From: Crotophaga sulcirostris
Taxonomy: Eukaryota; Chordata; Aves; Cuculiformes; Crotophagidae
Direction: 5' to 3'
DNA length: 64,000 nt
NCBI GenBank assembly: GCA_013397455.1
Contig: VYZB01000530.1
Span: 282,681-346,680, forward strand
Within the stretch, counting starts at the first letter, position 1, and the number at the start of each line of letters is the position of its first letter. Under the pieces are notes generated by a model. The model searched no databases, had not been told where the DNA came from, and worked only from the letters and a program-made list of their open reading frames with translations. This document shows, piece after piece, positions 13,036-26,900 of the stretch. The position numbers were made by a program, and so were the translations under genes.

Positions 13036-13898
13036 TGAAGGTGTTTAGGCGGTATGAATGCCTCTGTGTACTGCATTGGGTGTCATCCTAATTGTATTGG
13101 TGGTGTTAGCAGTGGAGGGGGCTAAAGGGGTAGCCTCTGTGAGAAGAGACCAGGACTATCCCATCCTAGACATGACCAGATCCAGAAAGCTCCACAAGGA
13201 ACCCACTACAGGACGTGGCCAAGCTCACCAGCCAAACTGATTGTGCCTTTGGGAAAACATTTTTAAGTACAGGCAAAACTACCGGAGGACAGGAGGAACA
13301 GGAAAATGAGGAAAAAGATGTGAGAAACAGCCCTATGAACACTAAATTCAGCAAAGAAGGATAGGAAGGAGATGCTGCCTGCAGCCCATGAAGGACCCCA
13401 CATTAAAACAGGTGGATATTTCCTACACCCCATGGAGAGACCATGCACAAGAAGGCTTACCTTGAAGGACTGCAGCCCATAGAGAGGACACACACTGGTG
13501 CAGGGGAAAAGTATGAGGAGCAATAAACAGCATTGAGGAACTGTTGTGAACTGACCACAATTGCTACTCCCCATCCCCCTCAACTGCTCAGTTAGGAATA
13601 AAGCAGTGAACTTGTGCCTTTAAAAAGACTTAGGGATAAGGTGGAGAGAGGAGGGGGGAAGTTTCAGTTTTTATATTTGTTTCTCACTATCTGATTTTAT
13701 TTTAATTGGCAGTACCTTAAATTAATTTTCCCTAAGTTAATCTGTTTTGCCCATGACTGCAATTGGCGAGTGATCTCCCTGCTTTTATCTTGACCCGTAG
13801 AACTTTCCCACCTTATTTTCTCCTCGGGTCCCTTTGAGGGAGAGGAGTGAGAGAATCTGTCTGAGCTTCTGGTAGGCAGCTATGATAAACTCACCACA
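13036..13898 (+). mobile_element. Avian endogenous-retrovirus LTR-type repeat (probably ERVL/ERVK-like)
   Basis: I recognise this as a widespread avian LTR-type repeat. Landmarks in order are: a segment with 'gaccagatccagaaa' and 'ggcca-gctcaccagcc' (about 13175-13235), 'gggaaaacat-tttaag' (13252-13267), degenerate internal iterations of 'ctgcagccca' (13377-13390 and 13470-13482), 'ggggaaaagt-tgaggag' (13503-13522), 'tctgttttgcccatgac' (13740-13757), 'gcgagtgatctccctg' (13766-13781), and a terminus 'ctcaccaca' at 13890-13898. An LTR ending in CA is expected. No gag, pol or env frame is visible next to it, so it is a solo LTR or fragment. The 60-codon frame at 13058-13240 lies inside it and is not a gene. 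The start is approximate and the family name is not certain. Confidence 0.65.
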
Positions 13899-13944
13899 AA
13901 CAAGAATTTTCTCTTCTGCAATTGTTTTTTTTTGTTTCATCATA

Positions 13945-13964
13945 ATAGTATTTAAAAATACTAT
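13945..13964. repeat. Perfect palindrome, 9-bp arms
   Basis: ATAGTATTT and AAATACTAT face each other across two bases, just downstream of the LTR end. The flank repeats 'tttaaaaatagt', so slippage in AT-rich DNA is the simplest explanation. Confidence 0.7.
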
Positions 13965-16900
13965 TTAAAAATAGTGACCAAATTTAAAAATATTGTAATA
14001 AGGGAATTCTTAACAAAAATACAAATAAAAAAGTGAAATCCAAGGAGACCTTGTCATTCCTCTAGTAACTCAGACCACTCCCTAAACCAAAATCCTTTGA
14101 GCTGAAAAATCTCTTTTTTTTAGAAGAAATCAGAGTTGCAGTGTTTAGTAACAATCATTTAAACATTTTAAATCTATATTTTCTGTTTCAATATCTTGCT
14201 TCAAAATATACTGCTTTCTGTCCTGTCCAGATACTATACTCTTTTTGTACTTATTTAATGTGTTTAACCTACATTGAGATTAATATTATGCATGCATATC
14301 CTTGGGGTCTTTCATTGACTTCCTCCCTGACTCACTTTCTAAGCTAGAGGATTATTTTCTCTGGAAAGCTTTGATTTTTGATACTGCAGAATCTTGTCAC
14401 AGTAGCTAATTGGTGTAGTAGTTGAACACAGTGAACTCTACAAGCTAGACTCCTCTGTGAGAGATAAATTGGAAGCAGAAAGAAACAATTCATTAAGGCT
14501 GTATGCTAAACTATTGATTTCTGACTTCATATTGCAGAGTGATTGTATTACTGGACTGAAATGAATAATGTAATTTTACAAAAATCCCGTTCTGGTCTTT
14601 CATGAAGATATGCTTCAATCATCAGACAAAGACAAATTCGTGACTCTTTTACTCACCTTTTTGCTCAAAATCACCTCTCATTCAGTTCAACTGTTTATGA
14701 CAGTTACACCTACAACACAGAGCCAAGTCAGAAAAGGTTTTGCAGGAGTTTGAATGCATAGAGTAAGTAAAATGCTACCATGAGCAACTGTTGAAGATGC
14801 TGAACATTAATCTGCAGCATCCTAAAGGACTTTGATACCGTGGGGGGTTACCTGACATGTTGATTTCATCACAGAGTTGTGCTGAGAGGAAAGTAGAAAA
14901 GTATCAAAGATTGCTCATAATAGGTGAGTTCCATGATTTCCCATGGGGGGAGAAAAATAGTGTAGCCTTTATGGATAGTGCAGTATGAGGATTTATTAGA
15001 TCAGTGAGCATATTTTTAATGTTTTTGTTCAAATTATGGGATGACACCAAAAACATCTCCCCACTTCTTTCGCAGGATGACAAGTCTAAGGAGGAGGCTA
15101 TGATGCAAAAGATACGAAGTTGTTACATCATTTTCTTTAGCGTTTCGAGTCAATACATATTATGTATCAACATACAAATGAGAGATACAACTTAATATTT
15201 ATTACTATTATAGTGCAATCCCCAAGAGACCTTTAATGTATCTTTTACAGGAATAGAATCAAACACTTCTAGATCAGGAGCTAGATCCACTGAATGCCCT
15301 AGATTCTTTAGTGCTCTGTTTTACAATAAATAATTTTTAATTGTTTTATAAAAACATGAATCCTAAAATCCCTTCATTAAAAGTAATTCAAATCAAAGTT
15401 GCACAAAGTATCAGTCTGAGTAGAATATGGACTTCGTTAGGCTATTAATGCTGCAGATAAAAGAATCTGTATTTCAGTAAATTGAAATATACAGTTCAGA
15501 ATATTTTATTGAAGAGAGGGACCTGATACATTGTTTATTAAAAACCAGAGCAAGACTTACTCCTCTCCTCGCATCAAGTACTGTTGTTGCTTTTTTTCTC
15601 CTTTTTTCCAGTAGGTCATGTGAGCTGTGAAAGTCCTATTTGCCCCACAGAAATTTACATTACTGTGTCACATCTCCACGTTTTTGATTAAAAAAGGAAA
15701 AAAAAAAAGATTGCCATTGCATTGTGCACAAAGGTAGCTTTTGCATTTTCACTGTGTGCATTTAGCACTAGCTTAGAAGTATCAAGTGGAGACAACTGGT
15801 CTGAGGTCCTTTCTCTGTTGAGGCATGTAATCAATTCTGATCTGTTTTTCTCAACAAGAGGCACATTATGTTGCAAATCCAGAGAAAGAAAAAACAGAGT
15901 AATTAGAGAACTAGAATAAAGACTCTGACAAAGCAAAATACCCTTTATGGAAGCAATTGCTGTTTCATATTTTCACATGTGAAAAAGCCAGGAGAAAATA
16001 GGCATAATTAAAAGTATTCAATTTCTTGATATTGAAATGAAAAGATATTGAAATAAAAAAGTCTTCAAATAGGTAAAATTTTTAAGGCTATGCAGAGCAA
16101 GCTTTTAATATCATATGATTTTAAAATAATTTATTTTTTGTATTCTGTGTTTGAGAAAGATTACAATAAAGTGCATTGGACAAGAGATCCTTTGAATAAC
16201 TTTCCTAGAACTGATTATGTTGTATTTACATTATGCTATGTTTCAAGTCATCTTTGTGAGCATCATAAAATTCCCATAAAATTCCGAGTCTCCCTTAGCT
16301 ATTTCCCAACAAAAAAAGAGTTGAATTGATATTAAAATTCCAAAGATGCACTTGTTTGACTAAGCTAAATAAGTAGGTTCAGTGAAAAATGTGAACAACA
16401 GATTTCTATAGATGTGTACCATCCAAAGATATTTGAATTTATACCTATACCTGTACTGACAAGAACTGGAGATAGACTGGTAGTAAAGAAGATTGGCTTG
16501 TATGCAAAATGTTTTTTCTAGGCCACATGCTAAACATATATCATTTGAAATGGTCTCCTTCCAAGCAGTTTCCCAAGCAAGAATTATTCAAATAAATTAT
16601 TTGGATAATAATTTCAAACACTGAATGAATTATACAAAAATCATAGTCTGCTCATAGAAAATTCATGCATAGAAGAGAGTAAAATTCATCAAATAAATTG
16701 CTAGCTATGAATTAATTGCTTAGCTCAAGGCCTAAGTAATATTTAAGCTCTGTAACCAGAGTACTGAAGAGAGTGATTGAAAAAAATAAAATTTGCATCA
16801 AATAAAGACTCAATATCTTTCTCAATTGAAGATGGAAATAAGTTCTGTTTCCTCAGTGGTTACAAACAAATGCATTTGGGGAAGTCTAATCTTAGATTAC

Positions 16901-19585
16901 CAAACTCATTCAAACTGTATTCTCTTTCAGTATTCTCTTCCCTCAAGATACTAATTTTTCTTCAATTAATATTATTTGGGATAGATGGTTTTTTCCACAA
17001 TGTTCATCTTCCCCAATTTCATTTCGTCCCCTTACTGTGAACCATATGTTGTCAGCAGAAAATAGTACCTGGAGTTGAAATTGTTGACAAAGTTAAAGAT
17101 TTTATGTGCCTGAATTGAATCTTAACATCTCATTCTGCAAACAGTATTAGTCGGTTTGTGAGTCTGATCTTGCAATTTATTTTCATTATTCTAGAATAAA
17201 CATTCTTTCTCTGGTTTTGCATTTATTTATTTTCTTTCTGAGTCAAATTAAATGCAGTTTTCTGAAGAAGTATAATTTAAAGGAAGGAATCCCTAAGAGT
17301 TAGGAGGCAAAAGCACAAAGTCTCTTCTGTGCACTGCGAGGGTAGATTTGCTCTCTATCCATACATGCCTCTAGAGATCCACAATGTAATTATTATTTCG
17401 TATACTTTGTGTTTGAAATACTGTGAGGGCTGTGAGTAACATTTGCATAGCAGGTGGACATAAAGTGCACACTCCAAGGAGTGTCGTTAGGGTTATTAGA
17501 AAAGGCAATAACTATTTGGATAGTCTTGGGAGGATTGCATAAAATGGTGGGGAAAGAAAATGTGATTCGGTCTTGTCCATAATATTTACTGGAAAAGGTC
17601 TCTGGTGTGATTTGCCATCCAAAATGTTTCTAAAGATGTCTCTTCTAGTCAGCATGAGACTAAACGTAGCCAGGGAGCATGTGAGCAGGCTTGGACTTCC
17701 TTCCTGGCTCTGTTCTAACAGTAGTATGGATGTTGCTTAAACCTCTGATTACGCTTAGGAAGTTTCTTTCTCTGAGTGGTCAAGTACACAGATCTAGGTT
17801 CAATAGTGTGACTTAGACTTTGTAATGATCAGTCCTGTAAACCTCAAAATTAGGTAGTAGCTGTAGGACTGAAAATTACCTGAATTCCCTGTGCTTTGTA
17901 GCAGAGAAGCAGGCTTCTGTACTGACTTCGGTAGCCATCTATCAGCTCCCTGTCTTTTGCAAGAATTTGCACTATTGTTTAGGTCTGTTTAAAGACAATT
18001 CCTATTGTTTTGGAAGTGTTTGCCATACTGTAAGTTTTTCACTGTGTATTCAGGAATATGAGATTTCTAGGTTTAGAGAAAACACAAAAGAAAGTGCAAG
18101 GTTGGCAGGACTAGCAGTTTGTTTTGAAGACAGACCTGTTTCCATTTCCTGGATGCTTTAGCTTTACTTTGAATAGAGTGCTGGGACAACACACAAACCC
18201 CTGCATGCTGCTTTCCCACCTGTATATAATAAAACAGGAATACACCTGAAATGTAAAAGTGATCCATTCTTTACTGCCTTATGTTCTTCAGAATCATATA
18301 AGAAAATTGTAGTATGGTATAGTGGTATTGCACTATCAGGAATTCCATACTAAACCTTTTTTCTATCATCGATTTACAAGAGTTTTGGGGGTTTGGGGCA
18401 TTATTCCTCCCCATATAGTAAAAATAGCTTAGTGTATTCCTTATAGCAGTTTCATAAAAAGAATGTTGACTTACCTTTTGTAGTTGCACAATTAAATGCT
18501 TCATGTTTTCTTTTTTCTATACAAGTAGATAACGTTGCCATGGCATTCTCTATATTTAGAACTGAAAATATTATATATAATCAGTGTCTTTGTTGTTCTA
18601 CATACAGTAGTCTTGAAATTCATCTGCTCTTGAATACTTTTTCTCTTACAAAGTGCTTTTAGAGGAGGCTTTTCACACGCCTTTCAAAATTAACTGAACA
18701 ATGTTACAAAATAAAGCCAAATATTTTTCTACTAATGTACATATCCTCGAGAAACTCCATATTATATGCAATACATGTTTCCACATTTTTAACATGTCAA
18801 TTTCATTGCACGTGATCTTCAAGGGACTATTAGTTCTGATCTTTTCACTCTGACATAAAACACTTATAAAAGTTATCAAGGAAGCATTATTTCAAATAGT
18901 TTCTGAATGTTGATGACTGAAATCTATAGTCTGAAATTTTGAAACTTCTGTGTACATACCATCAAGTGGTTTTTTAATATGTTGTAGTCCAAATTTAAGT
19001 GTAGACATACCTTTAGAGTTACTGATATATTAATTTTTTGAATCTTTTAATAAGAATAAATCCAAGAATTCTAAAAGCACAGAGTTTTAAACAAGAAATA
19101 GATTTCAGGTGAAAACTGGTTCGTTGCCAGTGTACTCTTATCAGCTGAGATATGAGTTAAAAAAAAATAGAAGTGGCAACAAGGTTCTGTAAGAGATATG
19201 TGAACTTTCTAAATTCTCTGCTTTCTCTGCTCATCTTGATTTGGTTCATGACCAATTAAATCAACAGCTTCCTGGAGAAGAATGATGTTACTGTGCTATG
19301 TTTCACTTTTCTCAGTTCCTTATTCATTTCGCTCAACATCTAACAACTCCTTACCAGATTTCCAGCAAGATATTTTCAATTTTCCAGTCAAAGCAATAAC
19401 GTTTTGTAGCTACTCCATGCAACTTTAAGTTCCATGTGAGGAACAAGAGGACAACAAATCTGCAACATACTATGTACAGCTTAAAACTGAATGTATTACA
19501 AGTAAAGTCATGATTTTCGCATACAATTTGTGAACTATGTGATAACCATTCTAAACTATTTGTCTGACACATGTCTTATATTCAT
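13965..19585. other. AT-rich single-copy DNA, no gene recognised
   Basis: Frames reach at most 87 codons (16777-17040, +) and show no domains. An imperfect 13-bp-arm inverted repeat lies at 16583-16610. A runs occur at 15697-15708. I recognised no transposon in this stretch. Confidence 0.5.
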
Positions 19586-19645
19586 CTGTTACATAAGTAA
19601 AAACACTGTTACGTAAGTAAAATACCTGTTACATAAGTAAAATCA
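19586..19645. repeat. Tandem repeat, 20 bp x 3
   Basis: Three consecutive 20-bp units (19586-19605, 19606-19625, 19626-19645) share the core CTGTTAC(A/G)TAAGTAAAA and differ only at a few bases. There is no period change between copies, so this is a small minisatellite. Confidence 0.9.
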
Positions 19646-22600
19646 GGTGTCCTGACTGACCTTCTTGTAAAGGATAGGTATAACTTGGGCTTATGCATCT
19701 CATAGGCAATGAGACTTCTGCTACAATGTAAGAGCATATCCATGAGTCATAACAAATAGATTTTCTAATTTCTTTCAAAGCTTTCTTTCTCCCAGACAAT
19801 GCAATCTTGAAAGAATCTTACACCTTCTGTCTGCAGTTTAGTCTACATACTGTTATTACTTCCTCTTCACCAGCCCAGGGATCACCCTTTCATCCAATCT
19901 TTCAGTTGGCAAATAGTCTCCTCATGTCATTAAAAAAAAATGGTAGTACAGCTTAAGCAAAATTTAGGTGATCTTGACCCTTACGTTAGTTTATTACCCC
20001 TTAGGGCAAAATTAACTAGACCAATAATGGACGAATGGTGCGATTTTCCAAAGCACTCCATGTGGACCTAACTCTTTACCAGATCTATATACAATCCTGA
20101 TTCACCTCAGTGGAAAGAGGGTCAAGTTAACACTACAATTTCATATCTCTTTAATATCTTCATCCTACACACCTTAAGACAACAGAAATCTGCTGTTGTT
20201 TCTGATGGAACCGATATCAGGATCTCAGTGAAAACCACCTTTTTTTTCCTCAAAATTACCACTGAGATGATAAAGAAAAGCCAAGTTCCAACCTACGGAG
20301 CACTTTTACATTTTTAGTCTACTCTACAACAAGGGTTAAAACACTGCCAGTTTCCTACCTACATGTGATTCAGTGAGACTGCACTGATAGACCTGCTCTT
20401 GTTTAACTTCTCACTTAATCATAAATGTCTTGGCCTGCAAATAACATTTCGTTTAACACAAAGAAATAACTGATGTCTTCCAACCCTGTTGTTATACTTC
20501 TTTTGGTTTTCTTGTGGAGATATCAACATAAATAATGAGATTCTTATCTTATATTTGTCATGATTAATTGAAGACCAAATATTATAGATTAATCAACATC
20601 TCATTTATTTTTCAGCATTGCTTCAAATTATGAAAGCAAATGATCCATTTATTATCTATGTCTTGGGAATAGAAATTCCAAGGAAAGGCAAACACACACA
20701 TGCAAACTTGACTCATGCTGAAATGATATTGCAGATATAATTTACAATTGCTGTAAAAACAGTGGCATACTTGGAATATCTCAGTAAATTTACAAATGAA
20801 TAAGGATCATAAGACATTAATGTTCCTATTCCAAACCAAGTCCAAGAAAATATCTCATATAGCTTCTACTAAATATATGACTGTTTTCCTCTAAATTCCT
20901 ACTAGTACAAAAAAATTCATTTGGTCTGTATTTTCAAACAGAAAGGAATGTCATTCTCAAAGCATGTTTGTAGAAACCTTTCAAAATCTCTGTGTCCTCC
21001 CAGGTTTCTGCTTTTTTCAATACGACAATGATAATTTAGCAGAACATTGAGTAAATATAAAATTTAAAACAAAAAACAGAAAACCAAACCCAATGTTACT
21101 GCTACTATTTCCTTGTTTCACTGACTGAGAATATATTACTTTTCTTGGTTCTTTCTGAAAAGAATTTTTTCCCAGTATTAGAAATTAATTTTAATTGCCA
21201 ACCTAATAGATCAGTTTACCTTTACATATTTTTTATTTAGCTACAAGCTTAAAGACAATAGCTTTCAAAAGAGCTCTTAGTCATCTGTCTTCCATGATCC
21301 TACAGATACACTGACATTTTAAACTGCTGAAATCCACAATCTTTTGCAGTTCCTGTCACAGTTTCTTATTTACACATAATTCTAAAATATTGGTCCCAAA
21401 TGTAAAGTAAGAAAGTAAATCTCTTTCTGCAAGGATGCTTGGTGGTCTTTTGGCCTTCTTGAATGTGCCCATATCTTGGTAAACTTGACCCCTTGCATAG
21501 CTGAATTTCCTTTTTTTCTCATTACTTAAATGGAGCTAAAAATTAAAATCCATTTATATTCTCTATCCTTTTTAAATTTCTTTCCTCATCCAACTGTCAG
21601 AAGTAATGTCACCAAGTAGTTGCAGCATATACATTGTTGGTGTTTGTTATTGATTCCTGCATAAAGCTTATTCAGTATTTTCTTATGGTTTCAGTACTAT
21701 ACACTTGTTGTGTGACACTTCCCAGCATTACAATATCGCTAGGAATCCCAATTATTTGAGAAGGCATTCAGATTTGTTGACTGGAAATTATCTTATGATA
21801 TGCTACCATATGTGTTTAAAACCTATCCAAACCTGCAAGTTGAATGATAATTCACCGCTCTTTTCATTGCTAGCTGGTAGATAAAAAATATCATCCTTGG
21901 GCCAGCTAGATTTTCTTAATTGGCCAGAAAAATAAATTAACAAAACCAAATAAATCCATCTGGCAATTGCTCCTGATGCTTGTATTTCACATTTTATTCA
22001 TAAGCACATGAAAAAACACCTGTTATGGATTTTGGTAATGTGAAAGCTCTTTTATGTCTGTATGTCAATGTACTGAGTAGGATATGAATAACTGCCAAAG
22101 AATAAGGAGAAAAGAGAAAAAAATTGTGTAGGGTGGGATGACAAGTGTAAATAATGAAAGGACCCTGGAGAAGGTATGATTTTGGTTTTATTGAGTTGAG
22201 TGGTCATGCAGATAATTTTCTTTCTGGTAGAAAGATCTCTGATTATCTAAGGAAGAGAGCAAGTAGCGTGCTTGTTCTTCCTGGCAGTGGAACACTTGTT
22301 TTAGGCAGATGAGTGTATTTTACAGGAAGGATGCTGTCTTATTTATTCAGGATGCTAAATGCCTAGTAACTTTATACCAGAAATAGCTAAATTGTAGTCT
22401 TGAAACCAAGGTAATTTAAATTATAACTCTTCCTCAAGATACACATTTTGGCATATGTAATTCACAAAGTCTCACACAAATAACATTTATATACCTTGAT
22501 TTAAAATATCAAAAGAACTTCCTTATTAATTAAAGAGCAAACAATTAAAGAAGCTGTAGAACAGCATTATAGTCCCCATATGAGCTGAGCAAAACTGTCT

Positions 22601-22827
22601 GCAAAATTTGATGTGAAGAAAGTAGGGTGCCTGAAACCATTTTTCTTCAGGTATTTCCAGAGAAGCGGTGGGCTAGGAAATAGCAAGCACATTGAGCAGT
22701 GGATTAAATTTATAAAAATTTGCATATTGAAATAAGGTACAAATCTAAAGATGCGTAAATTCTTTAGTAGTTCAGTTCCATTTGTTCTTCTTACAAATTA
22801 TAAAAAAATATAAGAAGTATTTGCGTA
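19646..22827. other. AT-rich single-copy DNA, no feature seen
   Basis: Between about 19640 and 22780 there is no frame of even 60 codons. I recognised no repeat family or RNA gene. Confidence 0.5.
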
Positions 22828-23922
22828 TGGACTGGACTCGACTGGATAAGTGGACAGTGAGGTGGATTGAAAACTGGCTGAACTACCAGGCTCAAATGAT
22901 TGTGATCACCATAAAGTGCAGCTGGAGGCCAGTCACTCATAGTGTATCCCAGGGGTTAAGACCAGGACCAATACTCTTTAACATCTTCATCAAGGAACTG
23001 GATGATTGTATAGAGTGCATTCTCATCAAGTTCACAAACGATACAAAATGCGGAGTAGGGAGTGTGGTTATTTTGTTAGAGGACTTTCCTGCCATTCAGA
23101 GGGACCTGGACAGCCTGGAGAATTGGACAGAAAAATAAAAAATCATGAAGTTCAACAAAGGGAAATGCCCAGTTCTGCACTTCAGGAGGAATAACCCCAT
23201 GCATCTATGTAGGCTGGGAGGCTGACTAACGGGAAGGTAGCTGGCAGTGAGGGACATCGAGGTCCTGAAACCAGGATGAACACGTGCCAGGAATGTGCCT
23301 TTGTGGCAAAGGCAGCCACCAGCCTTCTGGGAAGCAACAGGCAGAGTGTTGCCATCAGGTCAACAGAGATCATGCATTCCCTGTGCTCATCACTGTTGAC
23401 ACTTCTGGGTGCTGTGTCCGGTATTGGTTCTCTCAGTACAAGAAAGACACAGATAGGCTGGATGAAATTCAGCCAGGGGCTACAATGGTGATGAGCAGCT
23501 GTTGTACAAGGAGAGGCTGAGTGAGCTGGGACTGTTCAGCCTGGAGAAAAAAGAGGCTCAGGCTCTTGACAACATGTATAAATGCTTGATAGGGTCCAGG
23601 AAGGAGATAGGGCCAGACTCTTCTCAGTCGTGCCCAATGATAGGACAAGAGGCAATAGGTGCAAACTGAATTACAGAAAATTCTACGTGAACACAAAAAA
23701 ATACTTTTTCACTGTGAAGTATTGTGTTTTTCCATTGATGGAACAGATTGACTGGGGAGGTTGTGGAGTCTCTTTCCTTCGAGAAGGAGGAGAAAATCAA
23801 AATTTGACTGCAAGTGTGCTGTGCAGTCTTCTCTGCTGGCACTGCTTTGAGCCTAGAGATACAACGATATGGCCTCCAGAGGTCCCTGACAACTTCAATT
23901 GTTCTGAGATTGTATGAGTCTG
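22828..23922 (+). mobile_element. CR1 LINE, old copy: reverse transcriptase 3' half to 3' end
   Basis: About 1.1 kb of CR1 running from the middle of the reverse transcriptase to the 3' UTR. From 22843 the translation reads WTVRWIENWLNYQAQ, then SVSQGLRPGPILFNIFI and LDDCIECILIKF, the conserved CR1 polymerase blocks before the catalytic motif. The catalytic FxDD position reads FTND, so one of the paired aspartates is lost. Frameshifts and stops break the frame after 23138. 'agcctggagaaaaaagaggctcag' at about 23538-23560 marks the C-terminal part, and 'tggcctccagaggtccctgac' (23870-23890) and 'ctgagattgtatgag' mark the 3' end. It is inactive and clearly older than the copies at 40 and 12378. 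Confidence 0.9.
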
Positions 23923-26900
23923 TCATCTGAATACTTATACCTGTATTCCTTGGAAACAGTGTTGAATGACATCACTATTTAGGGACATTAACATGAAGAC
24001 CTTTTTATGTTATTGAGTTTCTTCATACTTTGTGAGGAAACTTTGACCAGCAAAATGAAGCAACGTTAGTCGTGATTTTTAGATCACTTTTCATTGTCTG
24101 TTAAAATCCTGATTGTTCTGATAGATTTTCTTTCCCTCTAGATTTATGGGAGACCATCTGTGGAGGAGCAATAATCTACTCCCTTAATTCTGGAAATCAA
24201 ATTACTCTGCTTTGCTCTGCATAGCAATGTTATTGAAACACGGCATAATTGAAAAATGTTTGGTATTTCAGTTAACCCTGGCCTTGCAGTGTGCACTCTT
24301 GAAAAGTGATTTATTTGCAAGAATCCCGGAGTCAGTATAGTAGGCATATATCCTGCATCTGTGTACCAAGATAAATAACATGACATGATATATTTAGAAA
24401 ATTATAATATAAACCAGGAGAAATATAAATAGGAGACACATAATACATTCTCTTGCTAGGAAATTATGAAACATGTAGGGTCACTGAAGAGAGAATGTGA
24501 GAGAAGGCAGGGAGATTTTTCTCATTCTTCCTCATGAATAAATCAATGTACTGCAAGATCGAATCTTCTATGATTGGCGATGCACATTCATTGTTTATGT
24601 ACATCTGTACTGTAACTGTTGCTAATTCATACAATGTATATTTTAGAAAATTTAAGGTGGAACTACAGTTTAGGTGCAGAGTTTCTCAATGAGATGTAAG
24701 CATTTGATAGAACGGTTTGCTATAACAATAAGGCAGTAGGCTGGCATGTGTAGGAAGCTCCAGTGAATCTGTGCCCCAAGTGCTTGAAAGCCAAATGTCT
24801 TTAAAAATGTTAAATTTATACAAACACCTCAGTTATTCAAAGCAGTTAAATACCTACTTTTTTCAACTCTGTACTTATCAGGGTTGCTAAATTGGAATAG
24901 ACTTATGTTTTATGGCATCTGATCACAAGGTTTTTTAATGTCTGTTCAGCATACTTTTTTTTTTCTTTAATAAAGAACATTTTGGAAAGTGCAAGTTTCA
25001 CTATCTCTTTCCACTAAGGAAAACAGCTCCCAGCAGAAAGGCAGTAAAACAATATTAAGAAACCAATTATAGTTCCCATACTGATTATTGTTTTTTAACT
25101 TCCACTTTAATGCTTATCTTCTCTATCTAGATGCCTTTTTCTTATCTCTAGCTGCCCGTTCAGCAGCTGTTGGTAGCTTAACCGCTACTTCCTATATACT
25201 TTTTGATGAGAAACTTAATTTTGAATATTCACCAGTTCCATCCAAATGTTTACATAATAGCTTGCTACTAATTAAATTCCCCTCTCTTGCACTTTGCACT
25301 CTGATAGAGCCTATTCTTTTATTTTTACTAAAATTTGAAGAATATTTATTACTTTCTATGAATTGTAACTTTAAGTACTGCTCACAAATGATTCAGCATT
25401 TCCTCTTAACTGGTTAAAAGACCATTCCCTTAATTGTCCCATGAGCTTGCTTTATCGTTTTATCATTTAAATATAAGCAGAAAAATTGGATGTCACGCCA
25501 AAAAGGGAAAGATCCAAGTCTTGCAATAGCAGTTCAGTATTACTACACTGCTGTTTAGTTCTCCCTGCCAGTGCTCCTCGTGACTTTCCGTTCAGAAGCT
25601 GTGTTTTGCAGAAGGCTTTTAGTGGGAATTGTCTCCTATGGTAGCGGATTGGGCCTAAGTCTCTTGTAGGGCTGAAAAGTACAGAGCACATTGCAATTAG
25701 AGTGCCATAGCACACAACCTCCTCGTTAACTTTAGATGATAAAATTATTTTTACATGTACCATACGCTTTTGAATACAGTTTCAGGATTTAAATATTTAA
25801 AGCACACTTCCACTGTGACACATTAATATACTTTGAATTAGAAACTCATACAAATTTCATTAACTCTTGTCCTGTCAAAATTTTACCAACAATTATCTGT
25901 TCTTTGCTGCATGAGAAAGAGAAAGCTTGCACATCACCTTTTAAACTCTAATGTTGTACTTCTAAACAAACATTTAAATTGTCCCTTAGAAGTCCATGGA
26001 CACACAGCAAAGGCCTATGGGAAACAGATTAGTGTAATCATCATTTAATTAATATGGAGACGGAAATGTATTTAAGCGCTGAAACTGTTCTCAGTGATCT
26101 GCAATAAAATATTAGTCATTTTTTTCCCTTCCACTGTGCTGCAGTGTATTTATCATTTGTCTTATGCAATCATTTCTAAACTCTGTGCTGCAATCCTGCT
26201 CTTATTCAAACCACACTGACCCTGTCTGAAGTGGTACAGGAAATATGTGCCTTACTTAAAAATAGTTATCATGAAAAAAAGAATGAGAAACAAGAAAATC
26301 CTAATTTCAAGAGTAGAGATACTTCTACTAGTTCCAAAATACCTATTAAGAGCAACTGTTATGCTCTCTATTTCTGGGGAAAGAGAAGATAATATTACAG
26401 GTAACCTTTAATAGTAAGTCTATTGGAGAAGGAAATATTTTGCAGTGCTCTTTCTGAGATGAAATTGGCAGCTTATAGTATATGGCTGGCAAGGAGAACA
26501 AATGAGAGTTACTGGTGTAAAGGAGGTATTGTTTCCTCTCTAAGCTGAAAATATCAATGGTCAGGTCTTAAATGCCAAATCTCTAATTGTATCCTTGTTT
26601 TTCACTCATTGGTTTGGTTTTGCTGATGCAGAAGAAAAGCATCAGCCATCATTTTGCCAGAAAGACTGAGTGTTCTGTGGAGAATAAAGGGAGGAGAAAA
26701 AAAGCACCTAATATTTATTGTAAAGATAGTTGTATTCTTCTGTAACGTGGTTATCTATTATTATTGTATCATCTTGCATTTGCATGCCTTCTAAGACATC
26801 AGTCTGATGAACAAGGAACTATGTTCTGAAGAGTGGAAATTTTTACAAATTTCACAACACTGTGCATGCACAACAGCATACCATGGCTTATTGTTGTGTA

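Noticed and set aside
13058..13240. 60-codon frame with a hydrophobic start that looks like a signal peptide
   Set aside because: It lies inside the avian LTR-type repeat, is short, and shows no family; the hydrophobic start is a by-product of a GTGTTGGTG-type sequence.
16583..16610. Imperfect inverted repeat around CAAATAA/TTATTTG
   Set aside because: AT-only arms with mismatches; no sign of a MITE or structured RNA.
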